Shown piece by piece: positions 35,201 through 48,300 of a DNA stretch of 64,000 nt. The translations under genes were made by a program, and so were the position numbers. This DNA comes from Neelides folsomi (taxonomy: Eukaryota > Arthropoda > Collembola > Neelipleona > Neelidae), in the NCBI GenBank assembly GCA_034687125.1, contig JAQGBZ010000046.1, positions 124,001 to 188,000 on the forward strand, in the 5' to 3' direction. Each line of letters starts with the position of its first letter. The first letter of the stretch is position 1. Under the pieces are notes generated by a model, which was given only the letters and a program-made list of their open reading frames with translations, made no database searches and had not been told where the DNA came from.

Positions 35201-38200
35201 ATTCTATTTTGTGTTAAATTTATTTAAGATTGAATTAACTGTTTGAATATTAAATGATTTTTATTTATGTATAACTTAATCTTATTTTGAATGTCTGACT
35301 GAAATGGTTTAATAAAAACGTTTTTTGAGGAATATTTTTTGTTATAAATTATTTTATTATTTTAAAAGCTTTTTGTGTGCCACAAAAATGATTTAGAAGT
35401 CTTGAAAGGAAAATTGAATGTGTCAATCCATATAAAGTCGGAAGGATTTTGGAAAACAGACTTTAACGCCTTAGTTGGAATCCCGTATCCCTGGTAGGGA
35501 AGGAGAATGAGAAAATTGAGAAAGTTGAACCATTTGGCTCTTCCTTTCAAATTTTTATGATCTTGAAGAGATTCTATCAAAAAAGTCAATTCTCTGGGAG
35601 TAATCCTAACAAAGTCTCGGAAGAACCTTGCGATTCCCCATCGAACTCTCTGCATCGATCCGCAAACATTTAAAAAGATTGAAATTACACACGCGAGTGA
35701 CTTTCCCTTTTTTCCATCTCTAATGGGATCAATCCAATATATCAAATATCTACCATTAATGAAAAACTTCTCAAATTCCATTTTGGCTTATTCCGGAAAT
35801 CGAAATCCTAATCTCGAATGATTTAAATTGAATTTTTAGTGATTAAAAATAGTTAAATTTGCATTTAATGAAAACATGTTCGGAGATTAATAAAAATAAG
35901 CATTTTTATCAAAATTATTCAATTTTACCTTAATGAAGAGAAATTAATAAAAAGACATTTTAATATCATTTTAATTAAATTCCATATTAATTAAACTCTA
36001 CTTTATTAAATATTCATCTTATTAACTCTATTTTAAGGAAATATTACAAATATTAAATATGTATTACAAATAAAGATTAAATTTTGAAATGAGGATTTTA
36101 GCTTAGAATTAGACTGGAGATAAATTCTCCCAACTGCTTGTGCTTACTAAAATGGTAATATTTAAGAAGGAATAAAATAAGAAATCCCGTGAAAGGATTC
36201 CCATTCTAATACGTTATGCGGAAGCTCAAGTTTAAAACTTTCAACTTTATAAGACTCAGGGGAAAAGTTTGAGTTATTAGTCTGCGAATAAAACTTTCCA
36301 AATGCCTTGGATTACATGGGAAATACATAGAATAAAAATGCGGGAACCTGTGCTATTGAGATTTACAATATTTTTCAAACATAATTAAATTTTGCTCTAC
36401 ATGGGCCAATTTAACAAAACATGAGACGTAAAATTAATACAAAAACCAAAAAATTCGCATTTAATAAATCTTTTATTGTGTGAGTTCATACTACCATTAA
36501 TACCATACATATTATCTGTGTTTTATTTAAAAATTAGGTATTTCTTATATGGGACATAAAATTCGCCTAAATATGATATAGAGTACTTCTACTATACAGC
36601 ACTAAATATATTGCTTATAATGTATGTAAGATCGTCTAACTAAGGTTTTTTGAGTATTAAAACCTTTTTTATTATATAAACTTTTCTTTTGAAGAAAGTA
36701 TCAAAAGCTTCTAGTAATTTGATGCGGGATTCTAAGACATTCATTGTGAGCTTAAACCAACAAGACAAGATTGCTATTGTTATCCAGTCTTTTCTTTTTT
36801 GACTTTGTTTCAAGTGTCAGTTACGGCAAACGGGTCGAGAAATGGAGTCCAATCCGCTTGTGTGTGCGTGCCTATTAGTTGTTTCCACTTTTATGCTTGT
36901 AGTTCTTTTCCAGAATTTCCATCACACTCTTTTTACATTTTGTTTTTCTTGAATTCCCTCCTGGCAGGAAAACTTCAAGGCGACATTTCTCCCCTTTTCT
37001 CCTCTCATTAAAATTGATTTGGCCCCTGATTTGCAATACTTGAAAGTAAGCCCAACAATAACTGTTTGCTCAATCACAATCTTCCCCATCTCATTTTATT
37101 TATTAGTTTGCCTACATGGTGCATTTTGGGTTTTTTCAGATCCAACTCCCTCGAACTTCACCGATCCGTTCTTAATTGAATCGACGGAATGTGGTGAATT
37201 TCCCCCCATCGACCTCATCAAATAAAGAAGTCAAAAGAGATCAAAGAACGAATCGCAATCATGGTAATTTCCTTTTTTCAGTCATTCTTACCTTCCTTGC
37301 ACGCAATTGGTTAAAGTGCAAATTACGCAAATTCTCTCAAAATTCAAATGTGTTCATTTATACAAAAAGAAAGTCATTTTTTAAAACTTTTCTTATACTT
37401 TCTTTATAAAAACATAATAGTTAATGGTTAATAGTATTACGGCTATTTTAAGGAAATATTTCAATTATTTAATACTTAAAAGTTCTGGAGAAATACCTTG
37501 GAGCATTGCACCATTGCATTACTGCATATGACTTTATACAGAAAATTTAAGCCGTTTAAAGTAAAAGGTTAAAGTATAAAGATCTTAAGATGGGAGTAAA
37601 TGGAAGGTAAAGACACATCTTGGCCAACATTAAGCTCATTTTTAATCTTGACGTTAGAAAATGGAGGGTTATTTTAAATCCTTAATTGAGAATCGTTTCC
37701 ATTGAGTGGTTCATTAGAGTTGATTGAGATGCTGAAAGCATTTTCAAATCCCTCCATTATATCCCGTATACTTACATATATCAAAGAAGAAATGGAAGGA
37801 AAAACTTCCTTGGGCAAACCAACAACTTGGATGAGAAAAACTCTTTCCTCTTTTAACTTTTCCTTCGCTTCGTTTCTCCATTTTCTCTCGCAATTTTATC
37901 AAAGTACAACTACACAGTGCAAGCCTTCACAACTATTTAAATAAGTAAGAGTACATGTTTAAATTATATTAAAAAAATACGCGGCAAAAGTTTTCCTTTG
38001 AAAATCTACTTGATTGCCTTTTAAAATCAAGTGATGGGAGAGTAAAAAAAACTTTTTCAACTTCCAAGAGACATTTTATGCAAAAGTGGCAGAGTTGTAT
38101 GTCAAGTTTTCATTTGCATAAAACCTTAATGAAATTACGTTAAAGTTTTTGCATTAATTTTATAGGGAAATGTGATTAAATGTCCAAAATGATACATTTG

Positions 38201-41200
38201 ACCCATTTGAATTGAAGCATTTCCACTTTACATAGACCTTTAATTTAATAAATTTTAATAAAAGGAATATTTTAATACATAAAGGAAATATTGATTCAAA
38301 TTATCTCCAAATACATAATATTACATCAAATTCAGATTCAACTTCAATATGAAAAAAATGAAAATGTGTGCCAAATGTTCCCAGTACTTTTGTTATTTCG
38401 GCGGCAAACTTTTGAATTTATTTGAATTTAGAATTTCCGAGTTGTTAAGTCTTGAGGGAAAAGAAGAAAGATCCTGCTTTGATTCAAAGGGTTTAGGGTT
38501 TGAGGATTTTTGTATTAAATTGTTGAAGGCTGTGCGAAGGATTTCCTCGGCCCTTTTTTGAAAAGTCTGAAACGTGCTTTGTCTCTATTTCTTCCTTGAG
38601 GCCGGAGGGAGAAGTAAATAGAAGGGGAACAGTGAGTGGATGGATAAATGTATATAGAGTTATAATAAGAAAAGAAAAAGAAGATTCATTGCCCACGCAG
38701 GGTGCCCCCGTTCCCACCGCCACATTTCTTCTTCGTGTATTGACAAACGGTCTTCCACTCGTCAGTCTCCCCCATTAACCATGAACAGTATGGTAAGTAC
38801 TATAAAAGGAACCACATGATTCACTGCCACACACTCAACTCTGTTGGATTAAGACCATCTAAGCTTTTCTTTCCTCCCATTTACTTTCCCCACCATTTCC
38901 ATATGTCCATCACAATTCAACATTTCTCACTGGGTTGAAAGACAAGTTGGCCCATAACTTCCTTTTCCATTTTTTATCCTTACCTTCATTGCAATAAAAA
39001 TACTATAAAAATAAACATACAAATTCTAATGCAGAATAAAGTGCAAATGTGCCAATTTTTATTCACTTTAATATTTATTAGCAATTACCATAAATAAATG
39101 TAAAATCAATAAATATTAGTTTTTTAAATTGTATATTAAGATATAAGCAGTAACGGTAGTCCACATTTTAAATATTTATTATCATACATATTATAGTATT
39201 TCGGATATAACCACATAACATAATTTTTCTATTATAGAGTAGGTATATGGTACAAATATCAAAAATCCAATTTAATAGTACTTTACAGACACAGTTCCTA
39301 AAAATTATGCAAAATACATAATTTTTAGGCGAGACTAGCAATTAACCTAAAGGGCGAAATATTGAAATGAATAAAGGATATGAATAGAAGTTTAGCAACT
39401 ATTTATCTCAACTTTTAAACTCATTTTCGAGTATCTTGAATAATTCATGAGATGTTTTAATTAACAAATTAGCTATCCGGAGCTAATTACCCAACCTTGA
39501 GGGTCACTTTCGCAAACGCCCATTTTCAATTTGATTTTGGAAATTAAGCAGTTTTATTATTTTAAATATACTAAATATAAATTGCATTTTTCGGCTAATC
39601 TTAACATACATCCTTACCTATATTTTATGCAAATGGATTTAGACTATCGATATATCTCATCTCATGCTTACTTGCTCTAATGTAAAATAAACAAATGGAT
39701 CGTTTAATTAGTCGAATATTCCAGTCGAATTAGCTTTATGTGAAGTTAAATGAACAAATGAACAAAATAATAATTTGCGTTTGAGCAATTGCTACAAGGC
39801 TACAACTACCCGTTGTAGGATTAAGTAACGATACAATAAACTTATAAACTTTTACGTATACCAATATATGAATTCCGGGGACAATTTCAACAAATAATTG
39901 AAGTAGCTTAAGAAAGTTATCCTTCCATTTTGTGCGAGAAAAGTTAATGACCAAAACACAGAAGTTGAACTTTCGCATTCGCCACGTTCATTTTCTTTCC
40001 TTTTCTCACTAAAAGTAAGTAAATGCCATATTAGGAGAAGAAAAATTAGTTGAAAATTAGAAATTTCCTCTTGGAAGTCAAATTGGTATTTCCAGGTTTT
40101 AATGAGTCTCAAAAGTGCTCTTGCCTTTCTTTCCTAAAGACAGGTATTATTCTTCTTCTCTTTCCCCAAATCTAATTACACCTTCGGTTCTTATAAATAA
40201 ATGTATCTCTAATAATGTCCCTAATAAAGTCTACCTGCATAATGTATGAATTGACTTTCAACGGTAAATAATGTATCAGTATGTTATAAAAGCATTTTAG
40301 GATATCTTTCCCATAATAAATAATTAATTATATGCGCTTGCCTCGTACAGTTGTACAATTTCAACAGAAGTGGTCCCTTAATCCAAAGTTGCATTTAGCT
40401 TTTACATCACTGCCGTAAGAGTCATCTAATTAAACATTTATTCCTTTCATTTCAATGCGGAATGAAACTGAGTGGGCCATTATTTAAAGGGAGAAAGTAA
40501 ATTGAGGACTTCTGCCATGCTCTAAATGTACACTGAACTCGGAAATGGGATGGGGGGAAAAGAAGAGTGTCATTCCTTTCCTTTAATCAAAGTTTGTCAC
40601 TTTGCGAAAATTCCTCAATTTCCAACTACACTCAACTCTGTACATGCATTGTGAATTTCTCAAGGATGGGAAATTGTTCGGGAAAGTTGAAAAAGAACCA
40701 ACATTGTCGAGATGAATAAATTAGAGTGGAGGGAAATAATATTATTTTTTTCTCTTTCTCATCTCTCATCCCGAGTTCAAAGATTAAGGAAAAGGAAATG
40801 AGAAATGGTTTCCTACTTTTCTTGTGTCTCTTCTCTATCTCAACACATCTTTCCAACTACTTGGGCTCCATTCGGATCATTAATAATTCTCTCTTGCATA
40901 TTTCATATAAAGGCCAGGAATCTTATAAATGTGTCACTTAAGTGGTCCCTACATATATTCTTATAGGTATGTATAATAACTTGGCATTAAAACATATTAT
41001 ATTAATTTTTCTATTGCGCAAGATTTATCACAACTCTCATAAAACAAAAGCTATTACTTTTCGTTAAATTAGGTAAAGACTGTAAGACTGATAACTATTA
41101 TGTAAAGCTTTGCATACATAAACTCATCTACTCATCTTACTAATACTTTAAAATGTAGTAATATTAGTAATATAATTACTTGTAATATTATGTATTAAAT

Positions 41201-44200
41201 TTTTTCTTTGAAAAGAAAGGGAGACAATAATAAATAAGACTGAAGTTGAAGGGTTGAGAGTGAAAATGGCATTTCTGACATAAAATCGTTTCCTTTCTCT
41301 TCAATTTATCTTTTCCCACAAAGTTCCCTGAAAGGAAGAAAAAGAGAATTTGTCAACTCTTGACATGGAAGGTCAGCCAGGAACAGAGCAATAAAAGTAG
41401 ATCGAAAACTGTACATTATAGACTTCGCTCCACTCTTCACTGTCTCTTTGTTTTGTGGATAAACTCTGTGGATAAACTGTGGAAGAATCCTTAACTTTCT
41501 TTTTCCAGGCTAAGGGAGAAACGTCGGGTTTTTCCGGATTGAAAAACAATGATTTCTCTTTACAGCTTCGCATATACTACAACATTGGAAAAGATCATGT
41601 GGAGATGACCATTGGAGTTTGATATAGCTAATAGTCTTGTTATTTATATTAGAGGCCATTTGGTATACTTTAGATGTGTTCTAAAAAGCAGCGTGTAGAG
41701 CAGAGAAATGGTTCACAGTTAACACGATTAATCTCTTCTGCTAACCTCCTAAAACGAAGAAGCGTCTTTAGCAGATAAATCTTTTAAAAGCTCAACTCCA
41801 AGTTTAACTGCCACTTTTCTTTCCTCTTCTTTTCCCCTCCTTCACTTTTCGGGATTTTTTAGGAATAACACATGTTGACATTTTTATACATTCCCATCAT
41901 TTTAACTGCCACTTATTGTCCTAATGGGGGAAAATGCCATAAGTCCATTTATTTATATATTTTATTTGCAAAAAAGAGGGGAAAATTTACGCCTTTTTTA
42001 TGCATTATTTTATTATTAATAACGACAAGTTCCTCGTTTTTGGAATCTTAAAATTTTAAGACTTGGAATAAAATTCAAAGAAGCGTGCATTCAAATACAG
42101 ATACGATACTCGTATTATACTTTCAAACCCTGAAAAACAGGATCATAATATAGTAGGTATAACATATTTATGTAGTTGTAAGATGTAACATAAACACATT
42201 ACAAATATAAAATTTTGCCTATTTTGCATATTTATAAATATCGGGCTGATATGAATTTATGAATACATCCACATGGAAAGGTTTAAGAGTTGTGTGTCAT
42301 TGATCGATATAGGAAAATACGATGGATTATTTTTGCAAAGTGAAGCATAGTTTTGAATTTGAAGTCCATAATTTATGATATTAGGTATGTGCGTGAATCC
42401 TCCCATACATCATGTAAGATCTTACGGAGGAAGAAGGGAAGTCTTAAGAAGTATAATTTTAGGTTTGTTTGTATCTCACATTTTGGCATGTTGGGTTGAT
42501 TCCAATTAAGTGGATTTTTCTCCAGCTGGTCCCGACATGGAAGTAGTTATAGGCTGAATAGACTTGAAAAGAAATCATTAAAAGTTCGTTCCGCAACCTT
42601 TGCTCCGAGTGATTCTTTCACTTCTCAACTCTCTTTTCAAAACTCATCAAGGAAGAAAAAAATCGAGTTTGGGAAGGCCATTAATAAAAACGTTCCCTTA
42701 AACTTATTTTTCATTTAATCATTTCCCGCAGAGTTTCTCAAAGAGTTAAAAATCCGTTAAAAGAATATAAACATTTTTCTTAATTGTTATTTCACATCTA
42801 CAAGTTTGGGTAAAACTTCCTTTAAAGTGACGATAAAAACAATGGGCAATTAATCAGTAATAAATTTTTAACGCCTCGTTAGCTTTTATTTTACTTGTTT
42901 TCTCCACAAGAACTTAACAGATATAATCTTATTCTTAAGTATAAAATTCTCTTGTTAGCGAACATTAAGTGTTAAATGGCTTATAGGAAACTTATATGGG
43001 AAATGTTATAAACTTAAAATTCGCTTAATAAAGTTAGGTAAAGTATCCCAATTAATTAAAAAGTTATACTAATAATGGTATAAGCCTTAGGAATTGGAGT
43101 TAGTTGAAAATGGAGAAATCCCTTAGAATCAAACCGTGTTTAATTGGACTGAATGAGAGTTTAATTAGTCTAAAAATACAAAAGCTTAAAGAGGGGAATT
43201 CCCATGTGAGGAACTTTGTAACTTTGGATTCAAAATGGGTCTTGAGTCGTGTCAAGTGGTTTACGAGTAGTTGAGCTTTCGTTAATCAGCGAGTCTTCCG
43301 AAGACTCATGGACCTATTAGTGCTTGGAATCTCAAAGTTTCACATTTTCCAAACTTCCGTTCACGATGAGTCTATTATTTGAAACCCTATGAGCAGAATT
43401 CTGAGAGAGAAATTTCATAAAAGCAACTTATAAAAGTACAATAATTTTGATATAAAGTATAGTATAGGTATGTAATATATCTATTTAATAATTAGTGTAT
43501 TTAAAAATATCAAATTAATAATGAAATACATTTCATATATGTATACTTAGGTATTTACAACATGGTCATAAAATTATTATAGAAATTCTCATTATTTGAC
43601 AAACTGCGCAATTTGTAATAATATGCTTAACATCTAAATCTAAAGTTTCTGAGTTTGAAGGGAACTTTGTGACTTCGACATTTGTAAAAAAATATTACAA
43701 AGTCATTTGCAATCTCTAGATTCGGAAAAACTTGGCGCAGTTGGAGTTGAATGTTTGAATGGGGAGATGACGATGGATTCCATAGGTTGATTCAGCCTTA
43801 TTGAGATTCGACGAATGGTTCCCTTAGCTTGGCAACAGACTGTCGTCCCTAGTGAGATAATTATGGGGGACGAGAGCGATTACGCGGCGGGCTGACTCAT
43901 TTAATTCACCAAAACCGATTCCGTCCTCCCAAATAAGGCTCAAATATGTATGTATTTCTGGCGTATCTCCATTTGGTTCTGGAATTTTTTCCCCTAGCCC
44001 TCCGTTTCCATTTCGGGTTTTATGGTCATTAGCCGGTTTTATGGGCCAGAGAAAAGAATATGAGGCAGATGCACATGCAGGGTGCATAGAAGAAATTCCA
44101 GACTTTTTTTTATTTATTTACCATCGTCCTAATTTCCCAATTAACGTTATGCAACCTGCCCTTTCCCAACTTATTATACAGAGGATTCTGGCAACTTAAC

Positions 44201-45303
44201 AAGAATTCCAAACAAATACTTTTTTGAAAATTCTTTATAAATTCTTAAATCATGTAAATATTTAAACCATATTGATAGGTTTACTTACAAAATGTTATAA
44301 AACATTTTTTATATACCTATTTAAAATACATACACATATACTTAGTTATTATTTTATTATAGGAAATTGAAGAAAGATTAGGATTTTTGGTTTTTATTAG
44401 GCCATATTTTAATAATATTACTTTATGTTTATATTACATACATTATGTTTGATGTTTACGATGTGGTGTTGGTAAATAGATGTACTCTCTGTACTGTCGA
44501 CCAAACTATGAAATTATTTTGAGTTACTCTCGGTAGAATGACAAGCCGCGGTGAGATTGGCAGGAAGCTCATCCGTGCAAGGAAATCAACTTTTCCCATA
44601 TCCAGAGTTTATTCCGATGATAAAAGGAAAATGGGGAAAATATATTCATGCATCTACAAAAGTATGCAAATTCGTAAACTGAGAAAATGAAGTAAATAAA
44701 CCACCAAAATGTCGAGTCGAATCCGGGGGTTGGTTGATGGGCCGAAATCAATAATTGTGAAAGTTACATGGAGGGAAGCCTGGCGAAATGGAGAGAAAAT
44801 GTAATAAAGTTCATTGATGCCTCCGCGCGGGTTATTTCAAGACCTCTTCATTTATTCCTCACTGAAGGAATTTGGGAATTCAATTGGAATCCAAAGAGAA
44901 TTTCAATACACATTTACATTTTATGAGAGCACAAATATCCGTGTTGGAGATAAAGTTCCAAAAGGGCCTAATAAGGAAATTGAATAAAACATTAAATTAC
45001 TTATGGGAGATGGATTATGTTTATGAAAGGAACGCGAACATGAAGGGAATTTGGTAAAAGGGCTTTTGGTATGTTCCATAAGTATGAGCTGGTTTTGAGA
45101 AGATAAGGAGCTTCTGAAATGAACAAATGAAATATTTGTTGACTCGCTCCATTTTATTAATTTCATTATGACCGAGAGTCACGCGAGGGTTTGTGGAATT
45201 TGGGAAGCATGATTAATTAGTTAAATAATTAAGGAGAAATGAGCTCTGTGAATTCAGTAATTGTTTCACGGTTTTAATGAATGAATTTGGTATAATTTGA
45301 CAG
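32295..45303. other. 13-kb region without a recognised gene, probably upstream part of the MCC gene
   Basis: I find no exon I can name. Open frames up to 139 codons occur (35362-35781, minus), but none shows a domain or a linked splice site. A segment at 36968-37045 is flanked by an AG acceptor and a GTAAGC donor and is open in one frame, yet it does not join in frame to the next AG at 37140. The region is noticeably less AT-rich than the spacers at 27-28 kb and is rich in GGAAA/TTTCC words. Since the MCC exon at 45304 begins with an acceptor, at least one 5' exon must lie upstream, perhaps here. A run of 13 G occurs at 32930-32942. Confidence 0.4.
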
Positions 45304-48300
45304 CCGAAGGCGCTGGGCCCCACCGAAACCGGAGTTATGAAGGAAGAAATGTTTAATCTCAAAAACCAGCTGGCGGCCGTAACCAAAGAAAGAAATCTTC
45401 TCCATGAAGCCCTTGGAAAAATTCAGGTTTGATCTTTAGATATTTAAAATTTTGTTTTAATTTTGAGTGTTCATATTTAAATATGGGTAAAATAAATCAT
45501 AATTATTGTAATAATTATAATATGTAGTAAGTACATGTAATAAAAATACATGTTTTTATGATTTCAACTGAATTTGAATTAAAATTGAGTAAAAAGATAA
45601 TTTTACAAACTTAGATTTGCATATTCTTAGACACATAAACGAAAGAACATTTAAGTCCAATTTTTTCACTAATTATGGACTCCCAATGCACATTCGAACT
45701 CTCACTTGAGAAAAGGAATTTAAGTCCAATATGTGTCATGTAATAATAGAACATTTACACAAGTTGCCAATTGCAAAACATATATGAGAATTCATTCGAA
45801 TGTCAAGCCATTCAAGTATAAAATTTTCCAAAGGGAATTCATCTTGAAAAACTATCCCTGAACAAATATGAGAATCCATACCAAAGAAAATCGCTACAAG
45901 TGTACACTTTGTGAAAAAGCCTATCACACCTCAGCAAATTTATCGTTCCCCATAAGAAGTCACAAGAAAGAAAGACCAAACAAATGAAATTTTTGTGATA
46001 GAACCTCTAACTAACTAGTATAGTATAGCTCTTCTGTTTATATATGTATAGGTATGTACACCTAACAACCATTTACATATAACTATGTACTGTATAGCAT
46101 ATGTAACTGTTCGACCAGTTTGACCCGCAAGGTAGAATTTAGCCTTTACCCTAATAATGCTATATAGTAGTAGATGTAGATACGATACCTATAGTGTAAA
46201 AGACATGAAAGTTTCGCCTTTTTATTTTTAACTTTGAAAAAATGTTGGTACCTGAAAAATCCTAAACATTTGTCAAATGATATCCAGTGCCTCTCTCTAA
46301 CCATAAGTGATTTATCAGGCAACTTTTAGCAAGTTGTGTCTACATATAAAAACATGAAATTTAAACAATTTTATTAAATTTCCTTAAATAAGTGTTACTA
46401 AAATAATACCCTATATTACAATATGGTAAATATATTAGTGGTTTGCATAATTGACAAAATACAAATAATAATTTACAATGGTTCGTACACGAAAAAAGTT
46501 TCAATGCATTTTTTGTGAAAAAACTTTTGTATTTATTTACGAGTATCACAGACACATAAGAGTTCATACAAAAGAAAGACCATTTAAATGCATCTTATGC
46601 AGAAAATCTATTTCGACTTTTGGAACTTTAAAAATACACATAAGAAGATACATCAAAGAAAAAACTCAAAAGTGCAATATATGTGGAAAATATTTTATTT
46701 ATTTTAGCAGTTTATATCGCCATATTAAAACTCACACAGGGGAAAAGGACTTTAATTGTAATTTGTGCAAAAGAACCTTGCGGCAGGAAGCTAATTACAA
46801 TACTCACATGGCAATTCATGAAAATGTGAAACGATTTAACTGTAAAATTTGCAAAAAGATGTTTGTTCTAAAAACTTATCTTAAAACACACATGAGAATT
46901 CACAAAAGAGAATATGCACATTTTGTGGCAAGGACTTTTTCAAAGCCTCATCATCTCACATTAGAATGCACACAAAAGAACGACCTTTCAAATGCAATTT
47001 TTGTGAAAAAACTTTTAAGCAAAATAATGGATTGGATAATCACTTCAGAAGTGTTCATTTCAGAGAAAAAACTTTTAAATGCGAGTTTTGTCAATACTCA
47101 ACTCCTTGTAAAGGATATCTGCGAAACCTCATGTTTGTTCATAATCTTGTAAAATTGTTCAAATGCAAATATGCGAAAAATCTTTCTCTCAAAAAGCAGA
47201 CTTAACACGACATTTGTTTGGTCATAGTGGTCTGAAACCACACAAATGCAAATTGTGCGACAGATCATATTCAAGAATTAATGGACTAAAAGAACATGAA
47301 TTTACTCACTCAAGACTGAGACCCTTTAATTGCGAAATATGCCATAAGACCTTTCCAACCAATACAAAATTAAAAGTGGCAAAAAAGAATCAAAGTTGAA
47401 TGCAATTTTTGCCAAAAATTAATCGCTTCTAACGGCTTAGTATGTCATGAAAACTCATACTTTAGAAAAGCCTTTCAAATGCGAGTTTTGTGCAAAATTG
47501 TTTTCCCAATCAGGAGCTTTAAAATTACACATAAGAAAATTACATAAAAAATTATAAAAGCACTTTGAATTGAAATACTTACATACTTTTGTGCCTATAT
47601 ACCTATGTATGTATACAATGTACATACAAACGTGTAAATATGTGATTATGTTTAATTTCATAACTATTCATAAGTAAGGTTATAAAAATTGCAAGTGTTC
47701 AGTTATCAGTTTACCAGTTATACGAATACTACGTTAAGATCAAAGTTGGGATGTTAGAATAAAAAATAACAAGCCAATCAATTATTCTTCGTATTTTTCA
47801 CATTAAGAAATATCAAAGTAAAGAATACCTTTTATCAGAAATGTAAAAGAGCCTATAAGATTTTGGAATATTCTTTTGAGATGGTTGGTAAATTATTCCT
47901 TATACCTTTTCTATTGATAATGGAAAGGGAGGGTCCATTTTCTCTCTTAAAATTCTATTCAATTTCGTGCATCTGCCCTTTTTACCCTCAATGATCAAAC
48001 ATCCTCATTCTTCAATTCATCCTTGTTCAAACCGCCGAAAACCTTCTCTGCACATTAAAAATCTTGTGAATTTCTATAAATTAAAAAATACTTTCATATA
48101 CAGTTTAAGTATAAATAAAACTGTTTATTCAAAGCCTATGTTTTAATACAAATTAATTAATTAAGAATATAAAAGTAAAGTTTATTAATATTTTGCAAGA
48201 ACTCGTTCAACCTCCAAAATTAAAGTTTATCTTTCAAGAAGTGGCTGTTCGGATATTATACTGTGAAGCATTTATAATTTTACATTACCTATATAAGTGC

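Noticed and set aside
35362-35781. 139-codon intact minus-strand frame
   Set aside because: Long for chance, but it is rich in Phe/Ile/Lys, has no recognisable motif, no homologous feeling to a known family and no promoter or polyadenylation signal I trust. Transcript or conservation data would be needed to revive it.
36968-37045. Exon-like segment (AG ... GTAAGC) open in one frame, followed by an AG at 37140
   Set aside because: Only one frame of the first segment is open and it does not join in frame to the open frame after the second AG. It also does not resemble any MCC segment.
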